The notes under the pieces were generated by a model. The model was not told the origin of the DNA. It saw nothing but the letters and a program-made list of their open reading frames with translations, and did no database searches. The position numbers were made by a program, and so were the translations under genes. 6,940 nucleotides of DNA from Dehalococcoidia bacterium. Lineage in GTDB: Bacteria; Chloroflexota; Dehalococcoidia; GIF9; UBA5629. Positions 1-6,325 of the stretch are shown in pieces (positions within the stretch are counted from its first letter, which is position 1; each line of letters starts with the position of its first letter). The stretch is taken from contig DTZC01000025.1 of the NCBI GenBank assembly GCA_012961565.1, positions 1 through 6,940 on the forward strand. The letters are read 5' to 3'.

Positions 1-338
1 GCTATGTCCTTGTCCAGATGAAGATGGACGATGATAGCTGGAGTGTGGTACGTAATACGCCAGGCATAACCGGCTTTGTCGGTAGTGGTAATAAGCCCAC
101 CCCCTTAGCTGAGGAAGAGGTGAACGCTATTTTGAAGCAAATGATGGCAGGTGCCCCTCAGGTCAAGGTAGGCTTTAGGAAAGGGGAGAGTGTTCGTGTA
201 GTTGATGGTCCTTTTACTGATTTCGTTGGTGTGGTTGATGAAATAAATGTGGCGAAAGGCAAAGTGAAAGTGCTGCTGACGCTTTTTGGAAGGGAGACGT
301 CCGTGGAACTCGACTTTTTGCAGGTACAGAGGTTGTAA
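1..338 (+). CDS. nusG: Transcription termination/antitermination factor NusG (5' end missing)
   Basis: NusG binds RNA polymerase through its N-terminal NGN domain. Its C-terminal KOW domain contacts Rho or ribosomal protein S10, linking elongation to termination or translation. The reading frame is open from position 3, so the gene begins upstream of the window; the ATG at 18 is internal. The first visible residues, YVLVQM, followed by DDSW, VVRNTPGITGFVG and an EEEV helix, match the end of the NGN domain. The KOW domain follows from about position 168, with the typical GESVRVVDGPFTDFVGVV stretch and the ending FGRETSVELDFLQVQ. The stop TAA (336-338) directly abuts the rplK start, and the rplK ribosome binding site lies inside the last nusG codons, so the two are very likely co-transcribed and translationally coupled. 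nusG before rplK is the standard bacterial order. Confidence 0.97.
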   Translation, partial: YVLVQMKMDDDSWSVVRNTPGITGFVGSGNKPTPLAEEEVNAILKQMMAGAPQVKVGFRKGESVRVVDGPFTDFVGVVDEINVAKGKVKVLLTLFGRETSVELDFLQVQRL

Positions 339-761
339 ATGGCGAAGAAGGTCAAAGCTATTATTAAATTGCAGATTGAAGCGGGCAAAGCTACACCAGC
401 TCCGCCGGTCGGACCGGCCTTGGGGCAGCACGGGGTTAATATTATGGCTTTCTGCAAGGAATATAATGAGCAGACAAGCTCCCAAGTAGGTTCCATTGTC
501 CCGGTGGAGATAACGGTATATGAGGACAGGTCATTTACTTTTGTTACTAAGACGCCACCGGTCTCTGACTTGTTGAAACGCGCTTTGAACATCGAGAAAG
601 GTAGCAGCACTGCTGGACGGCAAAAGCTGGAAACATTGCCGCGCCAAAAGCTCTATGAAATAGCTAAACTCAAGATGAAGGACTTGAATGCCACCGACTT
701 GGAAGGTGCGGCTCGGACTATTGCTGGCACCGCTCGCAGTATGGGAATCGAGGTGGAGTAG
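339..761 (+). CDS. rplK: 50S ribosomal protein L11
   Basis: L11 binds the GTPase-associated region of 23S rRNA at the base of the L10-L12 stalk and takes part in elongation-factor function and the stringent response. The 140-residue product has the family's usual length. The N-terminal domain shows the conserved proline-rich segment [17 protein letters not shown] (about residues 20-36) followed by FCKEYN. The C-terminal rRNA-binding domain ends in the family signature, with DLNATDLE and GTARSMGI near residues 116-137. The ATG follows the nusG stop with no gap. An AGAGG site at 328-332, 6 nt upstream, supports this start. The next gene, rplA, starts 3 nt after the stop. No separate leader for L1-mediated repression exists before this gene, because nusG runs right up to it. 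Confidence 0.98.
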   Translation: MAKKVKAIIKLQIEAGKATPAPPVGPALGQHGVNIMAFCKEYNEQTSSQVGSIVPVEITVYEDRSFTFVTKTPPVSDLLKRALNIEKGSSTAGRQKLETLPRQKLYEIAKLKMKDLNATDLEGAARTIAGTARSMGIEVE

Positions 762-764
762 CTC

Positions 765-1466
765 ATGGTAGTCCGGGGCAAGAAGTACAGGGAAGCAGCC
801 AAGCTTGTCGATAGAAGTAGTGCTTATTCACCTCGTGACGCTATAGTGTTGGCAAAGAAGGCTACCTTTGCTGGCTTTGATGAAACTGTCGAGCTGCATT
901 TGAGGATGGGTGTTGACCCCCGGAGTGCCGACCAGCAGGTGCGCGGTGTTGCTCTTCTTCCTAATGGTCTGGGCAAGAAGGTGCGGATACTAGTTTTTGC
1001 TCAAGGTGAAGCAGCCAGGATTGCTGAAGTGGCGGGTGCTGATTATGTGGGTGGTGACGAGCTTATTAAGAAAATCGAGCAAGGCTGGCTTGATTTTGAT
1101 GTGAGTATAGCTACTCCAGATATGATGGGTAAGGTGGGGAAGTTGGGCAAAATACTGGGGCGGAGAGGACTGATGCCTAACCCTAAGTCAGGGACTGTGG
1201 TGCCGATGGAGGACTTGCCCCGAGCTATTGAGGATGCTCGCAAAGGCAGAGTGGAATTCCGCTTGGATAGAACAGCGATTATTCATGTCCCTATCGGCAA
1301 GGTCAGCTTTGATGATGAGAAGCTGTTGGAGAACTTAGCTGCTCTAATTGAAGCTGTGGTGAAAGCTAAACCAAGTGGTGCCAAGGGACAATATATCAAG
1401 AGTGCTTTCTTGACTACTACTATGGGGCCCGGGATAAGGCTTGATTTAAAGCCTTTGTTATCGTGA
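765..1466 (+). CDS. rplA: 50S ribosomal protein L1
   Basis: L1 forms the mobile L1 stalk near the ribosomal E site and helps move deacylated tRNA out; in many bacteria it also represses its own operon by binding the mRNA. The 233-residue product is full length for the family. Visible hallmarks are the basic N-terminus with KKY and the YSPRDAI segment, the first domain strand [13 protein letters not shown] (about 41-53), and the L1 signature [11 protein letters not shown] at residues 135-145. A typical C-terminal end follows, with [24 protein letters not shown]. The ATG is preceded by GGAG at 755-758, 6 nt upstream and overlapping the end of rplK, which suggests translational coupling. After its stop comes the 183-nt regulatory spacer before rplJ. 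Confidence 0.98.
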   Translation: MVVRGKKYREAAKLVDRSSAYSPRDAIVLAKKATFAGFDETVELHLRMGVDPRSADQQVRGVALLPNGLGKKVRILVFAQGEAARIAEVAGADYVGGDELIKKIEQGWLDFDVSIATPDMMGKVGKLGKILGRRGLMPNPKSGTVVPMEDLPRAIEDARKGRVEFRLDRTAIIHVPIGKVSFDDEKLLENLAALIEAVVKAKPSGAKGQYIKSAFLTTTMGPGIRLDLKPLLS

Positions 1467-1506
1467 TTTTGGTGCTCGGCTCTTTGTCAATTGAATAGCA
1501 AGCTTT

Positions 1507-1576
1507 CAAACGTTGTGCCCATGACAGCAGGTGCTGCAGTGCTTAAAAAGTATGCCTGCCGAGGTACGCTTATTTG
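1507..1576 (+). promoter_or_regulatory. Ribosomal protein L10 leader (autoregulatory RNA)
   Basis: The rplA-rplJ spacer holds the conserved core of the L10 leader family. GACAGCAGG (1523-1531) is followed by CTTAA and then CCTGCCGAGGT (1555-1565), a pattern I recognise from Bacillus-type rplJ leaders. Folding by eye gives an outer stem 1507-1510/1573-1576, a stem 1515-1519/1563-1567, and an upper stem GCAGG/CCTGC (1527-1531/1555-1559). The internal loop between the last two stems has GA on both strands (1523-1524 and 1561-1562), as expected for a kink-turn. An apical hairpin can form at 1540-1544/1548-1552. In known systems the L10(L12) complex binds here and lowers rplJ-rplL expression. The exact ends are estimates. 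Confidence 0.85.
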
Positions 1577-1621
1577 TCAGATTCTTGGGAACCTGATGTA
1601 AGTCCTTGTGTCATGGCGCAA
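1513..1621 (+). promoter_or_regulatory. Candidate antiterminator pairing (1513-1526 with 1609-1621)
   Basis: The strand TTGTGCCCATGACA at 1513-1526, which forms one side of the L10-binding site, can pair with TGTCATGGCGCAA at 1609-1621. The duplex has 13 base pairs, including one G-U pair and a single bulged C at 1518; eight of the pairs (1519-1526 with 1609-1616) are perfect and contiguous. The downstream partner covers the loop and part of both arms of the terminator hairpin, so this pairing excludes both the terminator and the L10-binding fold. The complementarity is seen directly. Its role as an antiterminator is inferred. Confidence 0.6.
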
Positions 1622-1637
1622 GGACGTTTTCATTTTT
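1602..1637 (+). terminator. Intrinsic terminator in the rplJ leader (attenuator)
   Basis: A 10-bp stem pairs 1602-1611 with 1616-1625 around a CATG loop. Its outer seven pairs, GTCCTTG/CAAGGAC, are all Watson-Crick; the inner three include two G-U pairs. It is followed at once by GTTTTCATTTTT (1626-1637), a U-rich tract. It sits between the L10 leader and the rplJ ribosome binding site at 1638-1642, the right place to switch rplJ-rplL off by premature termination when L10 is in excess. Confidence 0.8.
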
Positions 1638-1649
1638 AGGAGTGTGACT

Positions 1650-2177
1650 ATGTTGAGAGAGAAGAAAGAGCAGACTATCGATGAGCTGGCTGCCAGCTTG
1701 TCTCGGTGTGCTATCGCTATAGCTACAGATTACCGCGGAATCTCGGCTAAAGAGATGGCGCAGTTGCGGCGACGTTTGACCCAGGCTGGCGTTGATTATC
1801 GCGTGGTAAAGAACACGCTTACTCGATTTGCTGCTGAGAGGGCAGGGAAAAAGCAGCTAGAAACGTTCTTGACTGGACCTGTGGCTATAGCTTTTGGCTA
1901 TGACGATGTGGTGGAACCGGCTAGGGTGTTGCGAGACTATATCCGTTCTACTGGCTTAGTGTTACAAATTAAGGGTGGAATCTTGGGTGACAGACTGCTC
2001 ACTGCTGCTGATATCTCTGCTCTGGCTGCTATGCCTCCTAGGGAGGTTCTGCTTGCCAGGCTGGTCGGGCAGCTTGCAGCCCCACTACAATCCTTATATG
2101 GTTGTCTTAATGCACCCTTGCGAGGATTATTGAATGTAATACAAGCTAGAATTCAGCAGGCTGAAGAAGGAGGTTAG
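1650..2177 (+). CDS. rplJ: 50S ribosomal protein L10
   Basis: L10 anchors the L12 dimers of the ribosomal stalk to 23S rRNA and L11; free L10-L12 complex also represses its own mRNA. The 175-residue product matches the family length. Recognisable features are the N-terminal [12 protein letters not shown] helix, TDYRGIS (26-32), YRVVKNTL (50-57), [12 protein letters not shown] (75-86), [12 protein letters not shown] (125-136) and a long C-terminal helix that carries L12 dimers. The ATG at 1650 is chosen because AGGAG at 1638-1642 lies 7 nt upstream and the protein then begins where the family does. An in-frame GTG at 1608 falls inside the terminator stem and would add 14 residues foreign to L10. 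The rplL start lies 2 nt past the stop. Expression is probably governed by the leader upstream. Confidence 0.97.
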   Translation: MLREKKEQTIDELAASLSRCAIAIATDYRGISAKEMAQLRRRLTQAGVDYRVVKNTLTRFAAERAGKKQLETFLTGPVAIAFGYDDVVEPARVLRDYIRSTGLVLQIKGGILGDRLLTAADISALAAMPPREVLLARLVGQLAAPLQSLYGCLNAPLRGLLNVIQARIQQAEEGG

Positions 2178-2179
2178 AA

Positions 2180-2689
2180 ATGACACAAGAACAAATGGAA
2201 GCTGAACAGCCTGGAGGCGAAGCAAAGGTCGAAAGGGAGACACCGAAAGCCACCAAGGAATCCAAGGCAAAAGGTGTTTCGTCAGGAGGAGTCAAAGCCT
2301 TGAGCAAGGACGAAATCATTGCCGCGGTCAAGAATATGACAGTGCTGGAATTGTCTGAACTGGTAAAGGCCTTGGAGGAGGAATTTGGGGTAACTGCAGC
2401 ACCGGTAGCAGTGGCTGCGGCAGCAGCGCCTGCGGCTGAAGGTGTGCCTGGAGCAGCACCGCCAGCAGAAGAGGAAAAGACAGAGTTCAGCGTAATCCTA
2501 AGGGAAGTTGGTGAGAACAAGATAGCCGTCATCAAGGCGGTGCGTGAACTGACTACTTTGGGGTTGAAGGAGGCGAAAGACCTAGTAGAGAGCGCCCCCA
2601 AGCCGGTGAGAGAAGGGGTTAGTAAGGAAGAGGCAGCAGCTATCAAGAAGAAGCTGGAAGAAGCCGGAGCTAAGATAGAAATCGAATAA
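2180..2689 (+). CDS. rplL: 50S ribosomal protein L7/L12 with an N-terminal extension
   Basis: L7/L12 forms the flexible ribosomal stalk dimers that recruit elongation factors. The frame encodes 169 residues, about 40-45 more than usual. Residues 1-40 are a lysine- and glutamate-rich, low-complexity extension without homology I recognise. Residues 41-72 are the L10-binding dimerisation domain, 73-99 an alanine/proline-rich hinge that is longer than in E. coli, and 100-169 the factor-binding C-terminal domain with ANK-like [12 protein letters not shown] and [14 protein letters not shown]. The ATG at 2180 has a very strong AAGGAGG (2167-2173) 6 nt upstream, located in the last rplJ codons, which supports the long form. 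A second start, TTG at 2300, would give a normal 129-residue protein beginning SKDEIIAAV (see the separate entry). Both forms may be made. Confidence 0.95.
   Translation: MTQEQMEAEQPGGEAKVERETPKATKESKAKGVSSGGVKALSKDEIIAAVKNMTVLELSELVKALEEEFGVTAAPVAVAAAAAPAAEGVPGAAPPAEEEKTEFSVILREVGENKIAVIKAVRELTTLGLKEAKDLVESAPKPVREGVSKEEAAAIKKKLEEAGAKIEIE
2284..2302 (+). promoter_or_regulatory. Internal ribosome binding site and TTG start within rplL
   Basis: AGGAGG at 2284-2289 lies 10 nt before an in-frame TTG (2300-2302, codon 41). Initiation here would give a protein starting [10 protein letters not shown], closely resembling the normal beginning of bacterial L7/L12 (E. coli starts MSITKDQIIEAV). The motif, the frame and the match to the family boundary are seen directly. 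Actual use of this start is inferred, and the AGGAGG could instead simply encode Gly-Gly-Val. Confidence 0.5.
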
Positions 2690-3121
2690 GAACTTAAAGT
2701 TAGCCTCAAGAGCCTACTGACTGTCCCCTTGGTTGCAAGTATGTCCTCTTGAGTGGCTTATTGTAGTATTTTCTCCTGTTGTACCTGCCGTCCTGGCATT
2801 GTGATATCTATAGCTGGAATCGTGACGTGGATGGAGGTACCATATCTGGGGGTGAGCTTGAGCATTAGAGGGGCACTTGGGTTGATCATTGCTTGAGCCA
2901 GTGTCCGAGGATATGCTGGTGGTTGTTGATTTTTTGAAGACTTGCCTTTGCCTGGATGGACCGCGGTGTGGATAGTGTTATTGTTTTTTTCCACTTACTG
3001 ATGTAGCCCATTAGAAAAATTTGCAGTTGTGGAAACTCTCATTGTCAGGACTGGCGGGCTCCAGCCGGGAAGGTGTAAAATTGATTCTGCGGTAGAATTA
3101 AGAGTGGAAGGAGGCACAAAT
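2690..3121 (+). other. Gene-free spacer between rplL and the TIGR04076 gene
   Basis: This 432-nt stretch contains no coding region I can support. It holds the possible rplL terminator near its start, a T7 run at 2984-2990 without a convincing stem before it, and promoter-like AT-rich hexamers TAAAAT (3076-3081) and TAGAAT (3093-3098). Neither hexamer has a good -35 partner at the usual distance. A 78-codon open frame on the minus strand (2994 to 2758) begins with GTG, lacks a ribosome binding site and resembles nothing I recognise. The next gene's ribosome binding site, AAGGAGG, is at 3108-3114. In most bacteria rpoB would occupy this position. Confidence 0.6.
2702..2774 (+). terminator. Possible terminator after rplL
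   Basis: TCAAGAG (2706-2712) pairs with CTCTTGA (2746-2752). After a two-base bulge (2753-2754) the stem continues with AGCC/GGCT (2702-2705/2755-2758), giving 11 pairs in total. The 33-nt loop contains a small nested hairpin, CTTG/CAAG (2728-2731/2736-2739). A modest T-rich stretch (TATTTTCT, 2767-2774) follows, but not directly. This is weaker than a standard intrinsic terminator, though its position 13 nt after the rplL stop fits the end of the operon. Confidence 0.4.
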
Positions 3122-3394
3122 ATGACCGAAATGGAGTTTTATGAGGTGGTGGCAAAGGTGATATCTCAAGAGGGGACCTGCAGTCTGGAGCACAAAGTTG
3201 GTGATGAATTCCATATCGCTGAAAGGACTCCTGCGGATATGTGCCCGTGGGCGTTTTACGCACTATTTCCTTTTATCTCGGTTTTGCAGTTTGGCGGTGA
3301 GTTTCCCTGGGAAGAGGACAGGGATAAGACTACCGTTGCCTGTCCAGACCCTGCGAATCCTGTTGTCTTTGAATTAAGGCGTTTGCGAAAGTAG
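3122..3394 (+). CDS. TIGR04076 family protein of unknown function
   Basis: This small protein of 90 residues has the recognisable pattern of the TIGR04076 family, whose role is unknown. The pattern runs C-x3-HKVGDEF (residues 20-30), then [13 protein letters not shown] (39-51), LQFGGEFPW (55-63), and the C-terminal [15 protein letters not shown] (73-87). Three cysteines, at 20, 41 and 74, sit in these conserved blocks, so metal or cofactor binding is possible, but nothing seen proves it. There is no signal peptide or membrane segment. The frame is open further upstream to an ATG at 3029. The ATG at 3122 is preferred because a strong AAGGAGG (3108-3114) lies 7 nt before it and the family's conserved region begins shortly after. 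The amidase gene starts 26 nt after the stop, which suggests co-transcription. Confidence 0.88.
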   Translation: MTEMEFYEVVAKVISQEGTCSLEHKVGDEFHIAERTPADMCPWAFYALFPFISVLQFGGEFPWEEDRDKTTVACPDPANPVVFELRRLRK

Positions 3395-3420
3395 CTCCTT
3401 GGCAACTGAAGAGGCTAAGA

Positions 3421-4854
3421 ATGGTGAAGTTGGAGGAGTTAGCCTTTCTTGATGCCACTGCCCAAGCTGAGTTGGTTCGCAGGAAGGAAGTTACGGCTGC
3501 TGAGCTCGTGGATGCAGCAATTGACAGGATTGAGCGGTTAAATCCTGTGCTTAATGCCGTGGTGACACCTTTGTACGAAGAGGCCCGGGCTGCAGTGGCA
3601 GGCAAGCAATTGAAAGGCCCCTTTGCTGGAGTGCCATTTTTGATTAAAGACATCGTTGCTTCTTGTGCTGGGGCGCCTATGACGTTCGGGTCTAGTTTCT
3701 TGCGAGACATGGTGTCTCCTAGGGATAGCGAGCTAGTGCAAAGGTTGAAACGAGCTGGGCTGGTTATATTAGGAAAGACAAACACATCGGAGTTGGGACT
3801 TTTGCCGACAACTGAGCCTCGTTTGTTCGGTCCTACTCGCAATCCTTGGGATACAAGGCGGACTGCGGGTGGTTCTAGCGGAGGCTCAGCTGCCGCTGTA
3901 GCTGCTGGCATGGTTCCGATGGCTCATGCCAATGATGGTGGAGGTTCGATTCGAATCCCAGCCTCGTGTTGCGGGGTCTTTGGGCTTAAGCCCACCCGAG
4001 CGCGGAACCCACTGGGTCCTAGTTTTGGTGATATGATGAGCGGGCTTGTTGTTGAGCATGCTGTCACCCGGACGGTTCGGGACAGTGCTGCATTGCTTGA
4101 TGCTACCTCCGGACCAGACTTGGGTGACCCGTACTGGGCTCCATCACCCAAGCGCTCTTTTGTGAAAGAGGTTGGCGTCTCACCTGGGCGATTACGTATT
4201 GCTTTTACCACCAAGGCAGCTACAGGTGTTGCAGTGCATAGTGACTGTGTCAATGCTGTGCTTGAGACGGTGGCGTTGTGCATTGATTTGGAGCATGAGG
4301 TGAGCGAAGCAGCTCCCCAGGTTGACGGTGAGATGGTAAGCCGTGCCTTCATGACCATCTGGTCTGCGGGATGTGCTTGGACTATAGACAGTGCAGCAAC
4401 TGCATTGAAACGAAAACCAGAACCAGCCCAGTTTGAGCCGTCCACTTGGGTGATGTACGAAATTGGGCGGCGGCAGAGTGCGGTGACCTATCTGCAGGCT
4501 GTGACGGCACTCCAACGAGTAGCTCGTGATGTTGCCCGCTTTTTTGTGGACTACGATATCTGGCTTACTCCTACTCTTGCTGAGCCGCCGTTGCTCCTGG
4601 GTGAGTTTGATTCGCCGCCGGAAGACCCTCTTTGGGCCCAGCGTCGTGCTGCGTCTTTTTGTCCCTTTACACCAATTTGCAACATTACAGGGCAGCCAGC
4701 GATGTCGGTGCCGCTTTATTGGAATGGGAACGGTTTGCCCATAGGCGCACATTTCATAGCGCGCTTTGGTGACGAAGCCACTCTTTTTCGTCTGGCAGCA
4801 CAGCTTGAGGCTGTGCGACCTTGGGCAGATTATCGTCCTCCAGTAGCGGCTTGA
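3421..4854 (+). CDS. Amidase-signature hydrolase, 6-aminohexanoate cyclic-dimer hydrolase-like
   Basis: This enzyme cleaves carboxylic amide bonds using a Ser-cisSer-Lys triad; its natural substrate is not evident. The 477-residue protein is full length for the family. The catalytic lysine is K76 (GVPFLIKDI), the cis-serine is S152 in the glycine/serine-rich signature [17 protein letters not shown] (147-163), and the nucleophile is S176 in [14 protein letters not shown] (169-182). The 24-residue spacing of the two serines is typical. [17 protein letters not shown] together with [15 protein letters not shown] and GDPYWAP matches the NylA-like subgroup, rather than GatA, whose equivalent segment is usually SDTGGSIRQPA. 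No signal peptide is seen, so it is probably cytoplasmic. GAAGAGG (3408-3414) lies 6 nt upstream of the ATG. It probably shares a transcript with the TIGR04076 gene. The name NylA describes similarity only; nylon-oligomer cleavage should not be assumed. Confidence 0.93.
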   Translation: MVKLEELAFLDATAQAELVRRKEVTAAELVDAAIDRIERLNPVLNAVVTPLYEEARAAVAGKQLKGPFAGVPFLIKDIVASCAGAPMTFGSSFLRDMVSPRDSELVQRLKRAGLVILGKTNTSELGLLPTTEPRLFGPTRNPWDTRRTAGGSSGGSAAAVAAGMVPMAHANDGGGSIRIPASCCGVFGLKPTRARNPLGPSFGDMMSGLVVEHAVTRTVRDSAALLDATSGPDLGDPYWAPSPKRSFVKEVGVSPGRLRIAFTTKAATGVAVHSDCVNAVLETVALCIDLEHEVSEAAPQVDGEMVSRAFMTIWSAGCAWTIDSAATALKRKPEPAQFEPSTWVMYEIGRRQSAVTYLQAVTALQRVARDVARFFVDYDIWLTPTLAEPPLLLGEFDSPPEDPLWAQRRAASFCPFTPICNITGQPAMSVPLYWNGNGLPIGAHFIARFGDEATLFRLAAQLEAVRPWADYRPPVAA

Positions 4855-4917
4855 GAGGTGCTTGCAATTATAAGTTCGAGGGCGTAAAGTCAACAATTTT
4901 CTTGGCAGGTATGAAGC

Positions 4918-4976
4918 TTGACAAATTCATCTAGTTGCATATACGCTTGGGTTGTACTTTGTGATCAGGGTATAAG
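4918..4976 (+). promoter_or_regulatory. Candidate promoter(s) of the histidine kinase gene
   Basis: A perfect TTGACA (-35) at 4918-4923 is followed after 16 nt by TATACG (4940-4945, four of six matches to TATAAT), which predicts a start near 4952. A second option is TATAAG (4971-4976), five of six matches, with a poor TTGGGT (4947-4952) 18 nt upstream. That would start transcription near 4983, only a few bases before the in-frame TTG at 4989. Both are seen by eye only. Confidence 0.45.
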
Positions 4977-5012
4977 TGGCAAATACACTTGCCTGTCGGT
5001 GTAATTGGACAG

Positions 5013-6194
5013 ATGGAAGAAGGGCAGCGTTACCAGCTACTTTATAGCATAGCCCAAAAACTGAATTCTAATCTGGCTCCTCATGAAGTGCTGCGGACCA
5101 TTGTGGAAACCACATGTGATGCAGCTAATGCTAAAGGTTGCTCGCTGATGCTGTTCACTCCAGACCGGCAACAGTTGGTGCATACCCTCGCTTGTGGCTT
5201 GAGCGACTGGTACGTCAGAAAAGGACCGGTGAGAGTAGATGCTGCACTGGCACAGGCTCTTGAAGGTAAACCAGTGATGATCCTTGATGCCAGTGCCGAC
5301 CTGAGAGTGCAGTACCGGGAACAGGCTAAAAAGGAAGGCATAGTATCGATGCTGTCTGTGCCTCTTGTGCGTCGAGGGGAGGTCATTGGTATCTTGCGCA
5401 TATACACTTCCGAGGCACGCCGCTTTTCTGATGAGGAAATAGACTTTTTCAGCGCTTTGGCGAACCTAGGGGCAATTGCTTTAGAAAGGGCTGAGCTGCT
5501 TGAGGAAGAAAAGAAGCAGTTCCTTCGCTTTGTAAGCATCGCTGCTCATGATTTGAAAGCTCCCCTCTCTGCGATACAGAGTTTTCTTAGTGTGATGCTT
5601 GGTGGATTTGCCGGGGAGTTAAATGAAAAACAAAGACACATGATGGAGAGAGCAAGCCAAAGGATTACAGAACTTCTTAATCTTATTAGTAATTTGCTAG
5701 ACATTCCCCGCATTGAAATGGGACAGCTGGTCCAGGAGATGACCGAGGTCTCGCTCGCCCAGATTATTGATAGTTTTGTTGAAGAGGGTTCTAGTCTGGC
5801 AAATCAGAAAGGAATAAAGTTCTCAGTGTATGTACCGCAGAACCTTTCTACTGTGTATGGTTCTCCTGCAAGGCTGCAGCAGGTGATAACCAACTTAGTG
5901 AATAATGCCATTAATTATACCACCGAGGGTGAGGTGTGCGTGCGGGCGATGGAGACGGACAACGAAATTCTGGTAGAGGTAACCGATACCGGCTGTGGTA
6001 TACTTCCTGAGGACTTACCCAAAGTCTTTCAAGACTTTTTTAGAGGAAGTAACGTGGGTTCTAAAGGGACAGGGCTGGGCTTGTCTATTTCTAGAAGAAT
6101 CATAGAGGCGCACGGGGGGAAGATATGGGTTGAGAGTCCATGTGCGGAGACTGGCAAAGGGAGCAGGTTTTGCTTTACGCTTCCCAAAAGGTGA
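5013..6194 (+). CDS. GAF-domain sensor histidine kinase (soluble)
   Basis: This is a two-component sensor kinase that autophosphorylates on a histidine and passes the phosphate to a receiver protein. Numbered from the ATG at 5013 (393 residues), the order is a GAF sensor domain (about 10-160), a short coiled linker, the HisKA dimerisation domain with H-box [16 protein letters not shown] (phospho-acceptor H179), and a HATPase domain. The HATPase domain has an N-box [10 protein letters not shown] (294-303), G1 DTGCGI (325-330), an F-box around FQDFF and G2 GTGLGLSI (352-359). All key boxes are intact. There are no membrane segments, so the signal is probably internal, with the GAF ligand unknown. 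The start is uncertain: an in-frame TTG at 4989 adds 8 residues, and neither start has a clear Shine-Dalgarno site. Two receiver genes follow on the same strand and are its likely partners. Confidence 0.95.
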   Translation: MEEGQRYQLLYSIAQKLNSNLAPHEVLRTIVETTCDAANAKGCSLMLFTPDRQQLVHTLACGLSDWYVRKGPVRVDAALAQALEGKPVMILDASADLRVQYREQAKKEGIVSMLSVPLVRRGEVIGILRIYTSEARRFSDEEIDFFSALANLGAIALERAELLEEEKKQFLRFVSIAAHDLKAPLSAIQSFLSVMLGGFAGELNEKQRHMMERASQRITELLNLISNLLDIPRIEMGQLVQEMTEVSLAQIIDSFVEEGSSLANQKGIKFSVYVPQNLSTVYGSPARLQQVITNLVNNAINYTTEGEVCVRAMETDNEILVEVTDTGCGILPEDLPKVFQDFFRGSNVGSKGTGLGLSISRRIIEAHGGKIWVESPCAETGKGSRFCFTLPKR

Positions 6195-6298
6195 GTTAGG
6201 TCCAATAATTGAAGAGGGGCTTAAGGTGCGATTGAAGCTTTACCTTGCATCTCGATAATGGGATGTCGAAGGGAACATGGATTTATGCTATTATTATC

Positions 6299-6307
6299 TG
6301 ATATAAT
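6299..6307 (+). promoter_or_regulatory. Extended -10 promoter before the first receiver gene
   Basis: TGATATAAT at 6299-6307 is a perfect extended -10 element (TGN plus consensus TATAAT). The sequence 17-18 nt upstream (TGGATTT, 6278-6284) is a poor -35, as extended -10 promoters often tolerate. Transcription would start near 6313-6316. That is only about 10 nt before the ATG at 6326, or almost on the TTG at 6317, leaving almost no room for a ribosome binding site. Confidence 0.6.
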
Positions 6308-6325
6308 TCCAGCAGCTTGAAGCCG

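Noticed and set aside
158..610. Long minus-strand open frames over nusG-rplK
   Set aside because: They are antisense to clearly conserved ribosomal-protein and nusG codons and resemble no family.
1484..1512. TTGTCA as a -35 for a separate rplJ promoter
   Set aside because: No acceptable -10 hexamer occurs 16-18 nt downstream; transcription most likely reads through from upstream.
1608..1649. Upstream GTG start for L10 adding 14 residues
   Set aside because: The added codons lie in the terminator stem and U-tract, the added residues do not resemble L10, and AGGAG is correctly placed for the ATG at 1650.
2961..2990. CCGCGG palindrome followed by a T7 run as an intrinsic terminator
   Set aside because: No adequate stem adjoins the T-run, and the palindrome is 17 nt away from it.
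3029..3121. Upstream ATG for the TIGR04076 protein (31 extra residues)
   Set aside because: There is no ribosome binding site at 3029, and the extra residues are outside the family pattern; AAGGAGG is well placed for 3122.
4192..4896. 234-codon minus-strand open frame over the amidase 3' half
   Set aside because: It lies opposite a well-conserved amidase, its product is cysteine/histidine/arginine-rich in the way shadow frames are, and no ribosome binding site or family match is seen.
6223..6246. Hairpin AAGGT/ACCTT as a terminator after the histidine kinase
   Set aside because: The stem has only five pairs around a 14-nt loop and no following T-run.
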